NCBI GenBank assembly: GCA_947034895.1
Contig: OX344763.1
Span: 62,887,093 to 62,951,092, forward strand
Length of the DNA stretch: 64,000 nt
DNA from: Rhytidiadelphus loreus
Lineage: Eukaryota > Streptophyta > Bryopsida > Hypnales > Hylocomiaceae
Direction of reading: 5' to 3'
Shown here: positions 28,173-40,452 of the stretch, piece after piece
Position numbering within the stretch: the stretch's first letter is position 1
Layout of the letters: every line of letters starts with the position of its first letter
Translations under genes and position numbers: made by a program
The notes under the pieces: model-generated
What the model was told of the DNA's origin: nothing
The model's database searches: none
Seen by the model: the letters and a program-made list of their open reading frames with translations, nothing else

Positions 28173-30922
28173 GTAAGTACAAATCAAGACCCAAAAAATA
28201 TGCAGGTAGAAGAAACGTTATCGAACTGTACAAACTTGTATCAAAAAATACAAACAAAACCACTGCAAGTGGAATAGTAAACATAAAAAACAAATCAAGT
28301 ACAAATCAGTGAACTCCAAACATCCTTTAGTAACGATGTTCCCAAAACTTTAGAATAACTGTACAAAATTAACATTGCATGATACAAATAATATGATTGG
28401 TGTTACAGAACTACCTTTCTCCCAATCCCAAGTACAAAAGCCACGTGACAGTAACAAAATTGTCTATACCTTCCACTATATGTACCAATCAGTACAATGG
28501 TGTACCAATCAGAATGCAGTTGTACATTATTACCTTCCTCCTCCTCGATGGAGGTTGTTCTGTATTGCTGGATGGCTGTACGCACTTGTGCTGCAGCGTT
28601 ACTCCTAGCTGCTAATCCTTCAGTGATAGCAATGGCACACTTTGTCTTCAACTTCGTCCACTCTTCACTCCCGCCTTCAGGGCGACCACAGCCACGAACA
28701 CCCTGAAACCCAAAACTCATGATCCATTCAATGGGTTGAATTTGCCTGCAATTTGAAGCAGAGCACTCTGTGCCTACGGTGAAGTTAACTAATGCACACT
28801 ATGGGTGATATAGGTGTCTATAGGCGGAGACAATCATTTTAGAATGAGGAAAGGGGAAACCGCACAAGGCACACAAGTCCTTCTCTCCAGTAACTGCTTC
28901 CCCTACAACATATACCAGAGGTAACGGTCGCAAGTGAAACCCACCAGATGCATGCCCGAGGTATGCGTGCTCCTCCTGCAAAGCACAAAGCTGCAAACGC
29001 ATTTTCACAACTCGCTGGTGCTCCAGATTGAATGCCTCCTCCAATCTGACCGCTTTCCTTTGCTCCTTCTACAACTGATTCTGTGCTTTACGTACCAAAC
29101 CTTTGGTCACGCTCAACTTCACCAAGTCGGAGTCCTCCGTTCCATCTGTGTTGGATGCATGCTGCTTCTTCTCATAAGACTGTATTTTCTGCTTCATAAT
29201 CTTCACCATCCCCTCTTGAAGAGCAATGTTTGCGGCATTTTTCTCTTTGACTCTAATAGTAGCCTGCTCAGTCTCCAATCTAGCCTCGAGCTTTGCATTC
29301 TCCATTGCCAACAACCGGCCCAAATACTCCAATCTGGAGTTGCACTCGTCCTCCTCCAAGAGTATTCCTCCCATTGAGCTCCCTCTGCCCTTGTAAACCT
29401 CTGAGTGCAACTCTCTTCTATCCAAATGTATTTTCCTCCATTGTCGTGTGACCATCCCGGTGTTTGGCACCTTCCCCTTCTGCACATGAATGTTGTCTTT
29501 AGCGACCCTTACCTGTTGAACTTTGTTTGTGTCTTCTCCATACGCGGCCCAATTCACTGGGATTTTTTTTTCTCCAAAACAATCCCTCTGGCCATCTTGT
29601 GAGGAAGCAGACTGCGAGGCTCCTTTCTTTGATAAAGAGCTTGAAGGAGCTCTTTGACCCTCTTTTGGATCCGTGGTGACTTCACATCCCTCCAATTGTA
29701 ACCATACCGACCATCACGGCCCACTAGCTTCCCAAAAAGTTTGACGCATTGAGTGTCATCAAAAGGGTCCCCTTCCCAATTTGTTAAGTGACTTGGCAAG
29801 AGCCCTTCATCTTTCAAACCATACTTCTTCACAAAATCTTCTCTGGTGAGCACAGACGGTGGCTTGGGTAGCATTGGCGCCTCATCTCCTTCACTGCCTT
29901 CATTGCTCTCACTACCTTCTTTGTTGTCCTCCTTGCCCTCCTCCTGCCCGCTCTCCTCGTCGCTCTCCTCGCCACTCTCCTCATGTTCGGACTCTCGATT
30001 AGCTGTGGCAAGACGGGCAGCAGCAGCTTCACTAATATGCGGAGGTCGAGCAACAACAGATTGATCAATACTTGGAGGGCGGGCAACAACAGCTTCACCA
30101 ACACACGGAGGGCGGAAAACATCAACTTGACCAGCACCGGGAGGGCGGGAAACAACTGGACTAGCACTCGCACAGTGGAAAACAGCTGCTTGGGATTGAC
30201 TAGCACGAGGAGGGGGCACGCGGGAAACAACAGGTGCTTTGGAAGACAATGCTCATGCTTGCCTTACCTCAACAGCTCCTTTACCCTTGACCTTAGACAT
30301 ATCTCGCTTCAGCTGCATCAAATAACAATAAAATGTGTCTTCATACTCAACTAAACATTGCCTTTTGAAACCAATGAAATCCAAATATGAAAGAAAGACT
30401 AACAGCACACATTCCGATACAATGCATACAAATTTGTACGCTCAGTACAACTCAGAAGTGGGATTTAGGGACAGGCTTTCTCCACAGCCTAATGCGACAT
30501 TGACGCATTGGATTGTGTACCACAAGGACTGTGACATAAGAAAATGGCATCAACATCTGAACCCTAAACAAAGATAGTTTTTTTCAAGAGGAAGAAAGCA
30601 GTACACCAATGCAGAAGACAACATTTTACAACAAGATCACATAACGAGCACTGAATTGTGGAATAGCACCTACTATTACGACAAGATCACAGATCTAGAA
30701 TTGAATTGCGCATCTGCGAAAATAAGACTTGCAGCAATAGGCTTCTAAATGAAACGCATGTCGATAGACGAAATTGGGGTTCTTCATGAAGCCACCCTAA
30801 TTGAAAACAAAACACACTTCTAATAAGATGGAGTTGCACAAGTTGCAAAATTGGCGGCAACAGAGAGAACGGAAAAAGTGCACGGTAGAACGAAATGAGA
30901 ACATAGTGCAAACTCAACTTAC

Positions 30923-31200
30923 CTCACCGTGATTGCGCAGCACATCATTCCGAATGTCGACGCGTGAATTCCTCCTCTTTCACTCTTCGCACCATTCGCA
31001 AGTCACGGCAAGCAGAAAAGGCGCAAAGCACAAATGCAAAAGCCCAACGACAACTAAGCCTACGCAAACTTCGCAAAACACAAAGGACCAAAAGCTCACG
31101 CGGCGAGAGAACACCCTCCTCCAAAGTCTATCACTGGTCATCATGGAAACCCAACCGGGTACCACCAGTCACATCTTGGTTGGACGTGACTACTTGCCCC
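30923..31200 (-). promoter_or_regulatory. Probable 5' leader exon of the zinc-module gene
   Basis: On the minus strand the sequence ends in a strong donor (GGTGAG/GTAAGT, exon end 30923). The next exon starts 3' of a good acceptor at 30313/30312, twelve bases before ATG 30300. This makes 30923-~31200 a likely untranslated first exon. The start site is not visible; upstream sequence becomes very AT-rich. Confidence 0.4.
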
Positions 31201-32219
31201 TATCCAAAACCGGTAAAAATTATGATTAAGCAAACAATGATTGCAAGGAAGTGTTGTGAATGAAATGCATCTCAAACTGTAATTTCTTTCCCAAAGGATG
31301 TATTGGGAGTTTTTAAAAAGTAGAATTCTTGGTTATTGGTGGCTTCCACATTATAACAAGCAATGGGTACCTTAAAAGTTATAGCTTAAATAGTTCATCA
31401 TATAATAAGATTAAGACAATGGGTGTTCTTATTTTATTTTATTTTAAATGTGATATAATATAAATAAATGGATAATGAAAAACAATGGGTATTAGGATCC
31501 TCATTAAATACTCATTTGAACTTAGTAATAGAACAAAAATGGGCAATGAAAAAAATTGGATACCCATATTTTTTTTAAACAAATATTTAAAGCTAACAAA
31601 TGATACTTAAACCAAATTTTTAAAAATGGTATTAATGTTGTTATTTTATAAAGAAATATGATTTGATTCTAAATCAAAGTAACCTATGTTCTTATTCTTG
31701 TAAAAGAAATATTCATTTGGATTTAATAGTAATGCAAAAAAATAGGTAATGAAAAAAATAGGGTACTATTGGTATTCTTATAAAACAAGTACTTAAAGGT
31801 AGCATAAGAACCTTAAACCAATATCAAAAAATATATATTCTTATTCTTATTGTTTTATAAAGAAATATTCTTTGACAAAACGGAAATGGATAATCAAAAA
31901 ATGGGTATCTTTTTTCTTATGAAAGAAATAATCCACGTTGGTAAATAAATGGAAATAGATGATAAAAAGAATTGATAATGGAAAAAAAGGCATCTTTATT
32001 CTTATGTCTTCAAACTTGACAAATGTTATTTTTATTAATTAAGGTTTGATTCAATGGTAATGGGTGTTTTCATTATTCTCAAATAAATATGCAATGATTA
32101 TTAAAGAAAGGAAAACTTAAAGATTTGTATTCATTGTTATAAAAGAAACATTAAGCAACAAAATGAAAAAATGGTGTTCTTATTGACAATAAAAATGGAA
32201 GATTTAATGACAGCAAAAA
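31201..32219. other. Low-complexity AT-rich stretch
   Basis: Composed of degenerate variants of AATGGGTATTCTTATT and AAAGAAATATT in loose succession. There is no open frame of note, no inverted ends and no RNA gene. It cuts off the gene fragment at 32220-32672 on its 3' side and may be an old insertion or slippage-expanded DNA. Confidence 0.5.
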
Positions 32220-32672
32220 TTAAAAGAAGTATACAACATGGAAGATTTCAAGAATGCGTGAAAGTATTTCTTCATCTGTACATTCTGAATACGCGTATCC
32301 AGCCCTCCCTTGTCTCCCTTTAGTTGGGCCAAAAACATCTATAAGGTCTGTCTCCGCTAAGTCAAGTGGAATTTTGAGTTTGTGTGGATTTTTACCGATT
32401 CTTGGTAAACCGTAGAGTGTCTCAAAGTCCTGTACAATCAAGGCGTGTGGAGGAGGATGCTTCTTCGAAGATGCCAATTTATCGAGTTCCTTGTGTAAGA
32501 AAATCTTATTTGGATTTGTGTCGTCGTCTTCTGTCCGTGGCAACATGGGTGATGAGGGAGCCAAGTAATCGTCACAGAAACCTCCATCTTCGTTGAAGAC
32601 ACTAGAAAGGTCAGTGTCTTTGGAGAAACTCTGACTCCGAACAAACCAGTCTTCCTCGGATGCCATTGTATC
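32220..32672 (-). CDS. N-terminal exon of an unknown gene resembling part of the 26-30 kb gene
   Basis: ATG at 32666-32664 follows a clear acceptor (TTTTAG/GATACA, exon start 32672). The open frame covers about 148 codons, probably to a donor just before 32220-32240. An acidic Ser-rich start is followed by DFETLYGLPRIGKN and then GPTKGRQGRAGYAYSE...ILSRILEI. The YGL...GR.GR.GY pattern is shared with the gene at 26-30 kb (DFVKKYGL...VGRDGRYGYNW). The two may be diverged relatives or share one domain. The downstream exons are missing, replaced by AT-rich DNA. No function assigned. Confidence 0.4.
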   Translation of the reverse strand, partial: DTMASEEDWFVRSQSFSKDTDLSSVFNEDGGFCDDYLAPSSPMLPRTEDDDTNPNKIFLHKELDKLASSKKHPPPHALIVQDFETLYGLPRIGKNPHKLKIPLDLAETDLIDVFGPTKGRQGRAGYAYSECTDEEILSRILEIFHVVYFF

Positions 32673-33817
32673 CTAAAACACAAATCAAAAAGTTCCGTAA
32701 GCGCATCTAAAAATGTACTTGATGTACCCTTTATTGTACATATTGTATATTTATTGTACACTGCCCTCATTGTTTCTCGTTGTACGCACCTCCAGTTGTA
32801 TTTAAAAACTGACTAAATGTACTCCAATTTCTAAGAGATTGTATAATGATTGTACTTGCGAACTAATACAGTGTCTATACGAGTGGTAAGAAGAACAGAA
32901 GAACAACATTTGCAAAAAAACTATTGACGGAGTCATAAACCTAAATCTTGCTTTGAGCTCCAATGCTGCCTCACTCCGTCGTTTCTTTGAACGCAAAGAT
33001 GCAGCTCCTCACTCCTTCGCTTCTTTGAACTGAAATTGCTAAGTGTACAAGCAACTTGGTTGATCCACATTTTTTTTGAATAGAGGAGGGAATGTTTAGG
33101 AGGAGGAAATCGCGCTACAAAAAACACCGCATACCGTGGATCGTGTCAGCTGAATCCCAAATTAGATAGTACGTGCCGGACAATGATTGGTCCAAGATGT
33201 ACAAACTGTATGCACAATACAAACAAGTATGAACCGGAAACCCTAAAACGTTCTAATAGATTAAAGCTAGAAATTGGAGAAGAAATCTCCGATAGAGAAA
33301 TTTGAAGGCAAAATATAATTTTTTTGAAAATTGAATGTTGGCCCATCTCAACTAAGATGCTCTCTACTAGAAAATAAAAATTAAAAATTAAAAAAACAAT
33401 TTAAGGTCAAAATTTGGCCTTCATACCAAAATCACACATTTGCTAGGATATTTTCTTATATAGATTCCAAAACACTCATTAAATGCCTAGTCTAAGTAGC
33501 TAAACATAAAAGCGATGAATTTAGCTCTTTGAATTGTAAAACTGAAACCCTAAACTAGGCAAAAAAAATACAACAATGCTAGAGCTGAATCTGTGACAGT
33601 ACAAACATTAAATGTTTGTACTTCGTATGATAAATTAATAGATGAAAATCACTTTTTGTTTTGCAATTATCAAAGTATGCAAGATGCAAGACTCCGATCT
33701 ATTTTTTTTTTTTTTTTAAGTCACAAAAACTATAAGAAAATTGACTCCAAACATTCATGCTATGCAAAAATTATGCCGTGACTATGATTTTGGACAACCG
33801 TAGTGTGCTTTTACCCA

Positions 33818-34045
33818 TGTGTGATGTAGAGGGGATGACATCATAGCATCTCTAGATCTCCAATTTCTAAGTTCAGTGTTGGAATTGTCTACTGAATGTG
33901 TGATGTTGAAGGGATGACATCATAGCGTCTCCAAATCTCCAATTTCCAAGTTCAGTGTTGCAATTGTCAAATGAATGTGTAATGTTGAGGGGATGACATC
34001 AGAACGTCTCCAGATCTCCAATTTCCAATTTCCAAGTTGGAATTA
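33818..34045. repeat. About 79-bp tandem repeat, three copies
   Basis: Successive units share GGGATGACATCA and GATCTCCAATTTC. The first two are nearly identical; the third is truncated and partly re-duplicated (AATTTCCAATTTCC). Non-coding. Confidence 0.85.
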
Positions 34046-35388
34046 TGTGGTTTATGATGAATGTGGAGGACTTAGCCAATCATGTGGAGATGTAAGAATA
34101 TGAAGTTTCATTGCTTACACAAAACTAAGGACTTCCTCACGTTTCATTGCCACATAATTACAGAAGTTTCAGCTATTTACTTGCTAATTGTATGCAATTA
34201 AACTTTGTCCTCATGTTTCATTGCCAAATATGAAATATTTGCCTTCATGCTTTCATTGTTGTAGTGCATTGAACTCACCCAATGTAGGTAGTATTCATCT
34301 AGAGTGATCTTCCAAAAATGTCCAAAATTCCTCCCAAAGTCCAAATATAGTTAAATGTGGCATATAAGTCTTTAAAAGAAAATGATATTTAAGATTTTAT
34401 ACTAATATTATGAACCTTGCATACATTGAAATGTACAATATTAATTGTATTGAATGAAGTATATGCAATGAGAAATCCTTAAACAAATATTTATACATTG
34501 GAATGTAGAATAATCAAAATCAAAATCAAAATAGCAAGATTGATCAAAGTATAATTTGATTGTATTTTGTTGATTTAGAGCTTATGAAATCAAAATTGTT
34601 GAACTGAAATGGAGTTTAAGGTCAACCAAAATTTTAAACTAGACTTCTATACTATCACTTTGTTTGACCATCATGGTATCATTAAACCTTTATAATATTA
34701 CATTTTTATACATGTGATCTTATAATTGGTGAACTCTGTAATATTGCAATATGGAAAAATGTGATATACAAGAGGGTGTGCGATATTTTCAAGATGAATA
34801 ATAGCTTAGGGTTTTAACGACATACCAGAAAAACACCCTCTTTACGGCCTGTTGGGAGCCCTCATATGTGTTGAAGTTATTGCTTTTCTTGAAGTAATTA
34901 GCTCCTCTCAGATGTGCCAAGAGCCCTTGATCCCAAATTTTCGTCTTCTAGCCTTCCAAGTATTTTGTTAAGGTCTCTGGTTGCAATGGAATGTTCCTTT
35001 TGATAATGATGTTGTCATATTTGACAACTTCCTCAAAGTATTGCACAACTCCATCTTTGATTCGTGAAAATGAAAGACATATTAGCAATCCTATGATATG
35101 TAGTGCAATGCAAGAATTTTAGAATTTTCTAAGTTTCATTGAATACAAATTTTGATGGCTATCAATTTGAAAAAATATACAGAAAGATGTACTTACTCCA
35201 GCAACCAAACAGTCCAACGCAAAACCCGACCAATGGCCAGTTGAAAACCTGGCCAACGGCCAACTGACCGTTTCGGGAAAACTAGAAAGTCGTTAACATC
35301 CTAAAATTTCGGAACAGCGGATTCCACATCTGGAAAACCCACGTCGGAAGCAAAAAGCCAATACTAACAAACTAACTACCCTAACTAG
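34046..35388. other. AT-rich stretch without a gene
   Basis: No open frame of note. At about 35.2-35.3 kb a short GC-richer piece has the repeated word GGCCAACGGCCA/TGGCCAG. This piece would be the 3' flank of the decayed mobile-element ORF read on the minus strand. Nothing else could be supported. Confidence 0.4.
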
Positions 35389-35901
35389 TCATCTGCCCTT
35401 CCGAGCCTTCTTCGACATTGTTCCACCCCTCGATACATGTGCTGCCGGTTTTTGACGAACCTTCTTCGACGGGGTGGTCTTTGTTGCGGATCGGGTCCTT
35501 AGGGGACCCGGATCCGTCTCTGCATACTCCGAGCTGGAAGTGGAGTTGGTTTCCGCTTCCTCCGACCACTACAACAACAACAATGTTTTATAACTGCAAA
35601 AATATGACTGAAGATGACTGGCGACTACTCGCAGTCATATTCTTGGAGGTCAATACCTTGGGGAGAAATATAATTGCAAAATATGACTGCTAGTCGTTTT
35701 TGGGTCTTGTACTTCACGGGCATATATTATACGTTCGTTGGGAACACTAAAGTATTTCATAGGAAATAGTAAGGAACTCGTTTGAGAACATTGAGTTATA
35801 TTATTGGTCATATTTTCATGGTAGTAACATTTTTTTGTTTTTGGGCAATCTAAAAAAAACATGAGCAATCAAAAAAAATATAGACAAGCCATTGTTTAAA
35901 A

Positions 35902-36140
35902 TTTTGAAACCTAATCACCACTTTTTAGGGTTTTGAAACCCTAGCTGTCATTTTTTTAGGGTTTTGAAACCCTAGCCATCATTTTTTTAGGATTTTGAAA
36001 CCCTAACCATCATTTTTTTTAGGGTTTTGAAACCCTAGCCACCACTTTTTAGGATTTTGAAACCCTAGCTGTCATTTTTTTAGGGTTTTGAAACCCTAAC
36101 CATCGTTATTTTTAGGGTTTTGAAACCCTAGCCACTACTT
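35902..36140. repeat. About 30-bp tandem repeat with a palindromic core
   Basis: About eight units of the form AGGGTTTTGAAACCCTAG plus a short T-rich spacer. AGGGTTTCAAAACCCT is self-complementary, so each unit can form a small hairpin. It lies inside the CACTA element. Confidence 0.88.
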
Positions 36141-36179
36141 CTTTTGACTCTTCTTCCTTACCTTTTGTTGTCTCTTGTC

Positions 36180-36480
36180 TCTTGTCTCTTTGAGTTCACT
36201 CTTGTTTCTTAATTGTTGTATTTTGTTGCATCTTGATTTCACTCTTGTTTCTTAGTTGATGTGTTTTGTTGCATCTTGAATTCACTTTTGCTTCTTAATT
36301 GTTGTATTTTGTTGCATCTTGAGTTATTCTTACTTCTTAGAGTTGTATTTTGTTGCATCTTCAGTTACTCTTACTTCTTAGAGTTGTATTTTGTTGCATC
36401 TTCAGTTACTCTTACTTCTTAGAGTTGTATTTTGTTGCATCTTCAGTTACTCTTATTTCTTAGAGTTGTTGTCTTTTGTT
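36180..36480. repeat. T-rich tandem repeat, about 43 bp
   Basis: Units contain TTGTATTTTGTTGCATCTT and ACTCTTACTTCTTAGAG; about six recognisable copies, the later ones most alike. Located inside the CACTA element; no coding role. Confidence 0.8.
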
Positions 36481-37259
36481 GCATCTTCATTCTTGCTTCT
36501 TGTTTTTTTCTTTTTGCATCTTAATTCTTTCTTCTTCTTCTTTCTTCTTTCTTACTTTTTGTTCTCTCTTTTTGTTTCTTATTTCTTTTTGTTGCATCTT
36601 AACTTGTATTTGTTGTTTCTTGTTACCTTTTAGTAGTTGCTCCTTATTGTTTCTTGTGCATCTTAACTTGTATTTGTTGTTATCTTTTAGTACTTTTTGC
36701 CTTTTTTCTTTTTGTTCCTTGCATCACCATTGTTTTTCTTCTTATCCTAAATTTGTATTACATATTTTCTATTGTTGTAAACTTTTGAAGATTGAGCTTT
36801 GTTGTATGTTCATTAAAAATTAACCTCCTATTTCTTTAATTGTATATGCAGGCAACAAAATTGGAACAAAGTTGTTGGAGGGTACTTGCAACTCACTTCA
36901 TATTATTGTAAGAAATATAGTCTCTATTGGCTTGTATAAATAATTCATTGTGATATACATATTTTGTATTTGTGACTAATAAATTATAAATGTCATTGAA
37001 AGGAATGACATTCCTTCTTATATATTCCCTTTCCAATATAATTGTTTCTAATATATCTTTAAAATCATATGTATTTGTTTTTAACTACATGAAATCTTTT
37101 ATTCAATTGTTAAATCATTCTAATGTATGATTGCAAATATGCTTAGGTATCCTACAACCATTGTTCAATTCATAGTTCAAAATACATATCAATAAAAAAA
37201 ATGACTACTTGGAGTCACAAAATGATTATAATAATTTCCAAAAAATGATTAGGTGCTCT

Positions 37260-37790
37260 CAATATGACTGAGAAGAGTTGTTTTATAAATCATCAAAAAA
37301 TATAACTCACTGCAGTCATATTCCACATGACTGCAAAATATGACTAAGAAGAGTCGTTTTACAAATCATCAAAAAATATAACTCATTGCAGTCATATTCC
37401 ACATGACTGCAAAATATGACTCACTGTAGTCATATTCTACATGACTACAAAATATGACTAACCATAGTCATATTCCACGTCATCAAAAAATATGACTCAA
37501 CGCAGTCATATTCCACAAAATATGACTGAGCAGTCATATTCCACGTCATCAAAAAATATGACTCAACGCAGTCATATTTCACAAAATATGATTGAGCAAT
37601 CATATTCCACGTCATCAAAAAATATAACTCAATGCAGTTATATTCCACAAAATATGACTGAGCAGTCATATTCCACGTCATCAAAAAATAAGACTCAACG
37701 CAATCATATTTCACAAAATATGACTGACCAATCATATTCCACGTCATCAAAAAATATGACTCAACGTAGTCATATTCCATGTAGGATTTT
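37260..37790. repeat. Right subterminal repeat array of the CACTA element
   Basis: Alternating AAAATATGACT and GCAGTCATATTCCAC words, in direct and inverted order, over about 500 bp. The same array occurs at 180-540 in the sister copy. Such arrays are where CACTA DNA-binding proteins are known to bind (established for En/Spm); the site assignment here is inference. Confidence 0.85.
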
Positions 37791-39632
37791 TTCATTTATC
37801 CGAGCAACTCAATAAAAAGTCAAAGAAAGTCAAAATATATGCCTTGTTGGCATACTATGGCTAATTATGGATATTTATACCCCTCAACTTATATGACTGG
37901 CAATATGATTGAATTTTGAAGCGACTGCTTCTAAACAACTGCTGCAGTCATATTCCGAGTCATCTACAGTGATTTCTGCGCTAGTCATATTTTTTGATTT
38001 TACAATTGACTGCAGTCGTTTTTTGCAGTCATAAAACACTACTTTTGTTGTAGTGGACTCCGACTCCAACACTTCTTCCGGATCGCTAGCAATCTTCCTC
38101 CTCGTCGTCTTCTTCTTTGTGAGGTCCACCACGTCGATCGAGGTGGATGGCGGAGGCCGTGGAGGCGTCTATTGCCTCATATGCGTGAATTCGTCCGAAT
38201 GGGTCCGAGTCGGATTCTGAATAATCGTCCCTTGAGTTGCTACGGCTTCCGTAACTACTGCGGAAGAGATAGGAAGGGGTGGAAAGAGGTTTATCGGTGT
38301 AGTCCGTGGTGTCGAAACTAGATCCGAAATCTTCCTTCCATTCGTGATTTCCTTTTGCACTGAAGAAATTTGGGGTGTGGGCATTAGCTGGGCGGTGGTG
38401 CGCGTGCTGAGGTTCAGCTATGTTGCCTCGGTGAACTCTGCTCTGGGAATTTCCAGAAACATCATGGTGTCCAACCCCATCAGCGGATTGAGGTGGCTTA
38501 GCAATTGCCGCATCTCCTTAAACGCTGTCTCAATCCACGCCTCGAAGTCGACCAAGATCTTCACCACCTTCGTCCCGGTTATGTGACCTTCTCGGTTCAT
38601 CTGGTTATTCCAGAGCGCGGATTTGGTGATGACATCCGCCGGTGGATTGATGAGGTCCCTCAGCTACCAGACCAGGTCCGTGGCATCTGTCGCTCGCTTG
38701 TTGGCGATGTTCATCTCTGCTTCCGCCCATGCTGATCGCTCCCGGAGATGGTTCCGCTCTTGCTCCAAGCTCCAGATCTTCCCTTCCAATAACCGGACCA
38801 TTTCCGGATCCGGCCTCTTGTTAATGGCCTCGACTACTTCCGATTCGTCCGCCACTCCCAATGTCTTGCAAACGCTCTGGATCAATGCTGCCATTCGTTC
38901 ATTGGTTGCCTTCGTGCTCCTCAACCAGGCGATTGTTGCTTCGAAGAGGTCTGGTTCTAATTGAAGGTTCCGGAAGGGGATAGGATCCGAAACCTCGTTC
39001 TTCCCACGTGAAGCCGGATTAGTGCTCTTCCATCGGGACGACGGATTATCTAGCGAATTGCGTTCCGAACCCGGCTTCTCTTCTTCTTCAGTGTCGGATG
39101 CTTCTGGATCTTGATCCGAGGGAAGACCGTACTTCAACAGACTCTCTTCTTGTCGGTAAGTGATGGACTCCGGATCGCTAAGCATTTCCTACATATGGTA
39201 CAGATGTAGGAGATACAGACTGATGGGGCTAGACTTCTTACCCACCAAATTTCCGGCTAACTTATCCACGATAGAGTGGATACTGAGCCCCCAACTAACA
39301 AGACGAGGAGTTGGCTGTCCTCTCTCCCCTAAGGCTCCGAACACCGTATTTGCCAATGTTACGGTAATTCGGCTAGGCTTTTCCGGATACAAGATGAGAC
39401 TAAGGAACTCTGGCAGTCTTTGATCTCTAGGGTTTCGGCAGTCCACTGCGGTGTATCATTTTTTTGGATCGGCCTAATTCCAGAGTTTGTCTACAACAAA
39501 CTTATTTGTCCGCCCGGCCCATCCGGATCCTCTACTGAACGCAAAGTAAACCCCCGCCCACATTTCTACGGTCCAGGACTTTGGACGACCACTAATGGTC
39601 AAATGGTTTGATTAGGAGCTCCGTAAATGAAC

Positions 39633-39983
39633 TAAGGCCATATTCATTAAATTGAAGGAGACGGTACGTGCAGTTCTACTGTCCCTCTCAATATTTATCT
39701 TTGTTTTCAGACAAGCAAAATCCTAGAACATTTTCCTGATCTTTCTGCATAGTTTGCGGCCTGTTATAGGATTTCCACTTTCCTTCAGGAATACCCTCTC
39801 GTTCACCTTCTCCTCAAGCTCCTTGATGTGATCTTGAAACGAGGTAGTTTCTAGACTTTCGATAAGATTTGTCACTCGGAATGGGATTTTCTTGGAGTCG
39901 AAGTGTATGGTGAAGTTGTATTGGTCTTTTGCTGCGACACTAAGATGCGCTGTTTGACAGTAAGGCCATATTCATTAAATTGA
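39633..39983. repeat. Two copies of a 22-bp word, AAGGCCATATTCATTAAATT type
   Basis: The word occurs near 39633 and 39962 in the same orientation. A related form (CACTATATTCATTAATTTG) starts near 54347. Each marks a place where coding similarity stops abruptly: the 5' edge of the decayed ORF, the fragment at 39723-39959, and the 5' edge of the methyltransferase-like gene. This looks like the end of an unrecognised repeat family. Confidence 0.45.
39723..39959 (-). pseudogene. C-terminal fragment of an unknown gene
   Basis: An open stretch of 78 codons ending in TAG (39723-39725). The sequence is protein-like: YNFTIHFDSKKIPFRV, then a charged helix FQDHIKELEEKVNERV, then a basic tail. It is cut at its 5' side by the 22-bp repeat word near 39962. 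No family recognised. It could be the last exon of one of the minus-strand genes upstream. Confidence 0.35.
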
Positions 39984-40452
39984 GACAATATGGTCATTTT
40001 GAGAACTTAAGGCTCCTCCATTCAAAGATAAATTGTTGAAGGCGAAGATAAAAATAGGCAAATCGTTAGAAGGCATAAAGCAATCCCACAACAAAACAAT
40101 TAAGAAACGTGAACGTGCAAAATGCAATTCCACATGAGTTCTGTAATAAGATGTAATATTTATAAAAGCGGGTCCCTTTACATTGAAGAACATGAATTTA
40201 CTTGAATCAACTTCTCTCACTTCTCTATATACTTCACTTCCTAGGAAATGAAATCCCGGTATATCTAATCTTGTTAAGTCTAATGATTGAATGTCTTGTG
40301 TAAAAATGTAGAGGCTATGTGCACACAGAGCACTCACCCTTACTAAAAATTGTTTTTTGTATATGAATGACTATTCTATTAATAGTAATGATCCTTCCAC
40401 AAAAAGAAGACCACTATGAACAAGGATCACTGGGCAAACCATCGTTCTTGGA

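Larger units (their letters stand above)
25991..30312 (-). pseudogene. Multi-exon gene: Pro/Ala-rich N-terminus, coiled coil, zinc-binding module, 24-residue repeats; unknown function
   Basis: The main exon runs 30312-28533 (ATG 30300). Further exons begin near 27663, 27380 and 26540; the last ends at a GT donor at 25991. Phases match across the introns. Order of parts: Ala/Val/Pro repeats with RPP; an acidic run; a YGL...GRDGRYGYNW domain (about 29.8 kb); an amphipathic coiled-coil stretch (about 29.3 kb); a Cys/His module CALCG...RHLYHP-stop-C; four 24-residue ALPFNSANVAA repeats; and a second Cys cluster (GCKDCD...CLVCVAC). Breaks: TGA 30253-30255; a one-base shift in the T9 run at 29563-29571; TAG at 29069, 28799 and 27556; and an 11-C run at 26085-26095 where the frame may slip. 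The TAG at 28799 falls where related zinc modules usually have Trp (HxxYHPWC). I do not recognise the family. It could be a transposon accessory gene or a decayed host regulator. Confidence 0.55.
35567..38055. mobile_element. 2,489-bp non-autonomous CACTA element
   Basis: The ends are CACTACAACAACAACAATG and ...CTTTTGTTGTAGTG, with TSD GAC at 35564-35566 and 38056-38058. Both ends carry GCAGTCATATT / AATATGACTGC subterminal repeats, the usual transposase-binding layout. The interior has three repeat blocks (35902-36140, 36180-36480, 37260-37790) and no transposase. It sits inside the decayed mobile-element ORF on the minus strand. A sister copy ends at position 1001. Open frames over the subterminal repeats are artefacts of repetition. 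Confidence 0.95.
35389..39640 (-). pseudogene. Decayed copy of the mobile-element ORF found at 42718-44553, split by a CACTA element
   Basis: One frame on the minus strand runs from about 39600 to a TGA at 35389-35391, interrupted only by stops and by the CACTA insert 35567-38055. The N-terminal part matches the 42.7-kb ORF: PEFLSLIL against LEFLVPIL, TLANTVFGAL against TLGNTIFGAL, SLYLLHLYH against SPFLYHLYH. The C-terminus is again Lys/Arg-rich. In-frame stops: TAG at 39474, 39189, 38664, 38418 and 38169; TGA at 39456; no frameshift in over 580 codons. A TAA at 39612 lies at the edge where similarity fades. With the insert and one GAC copy removed the reading is continuous (GAGTCG/GAGGAA). 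The function of this ORF class is unknown; it recalls plant transposon-associated domains. Confidence 0.7.

Noticed and set aside
37445..37815. Overlapping 107- and 116-codon frames on both strands at 37.4-37.8 kb
   Set aside because: They lie in the subterminal repeats of the CACTA element; the repetitive peptides mirror the DNA repeats.
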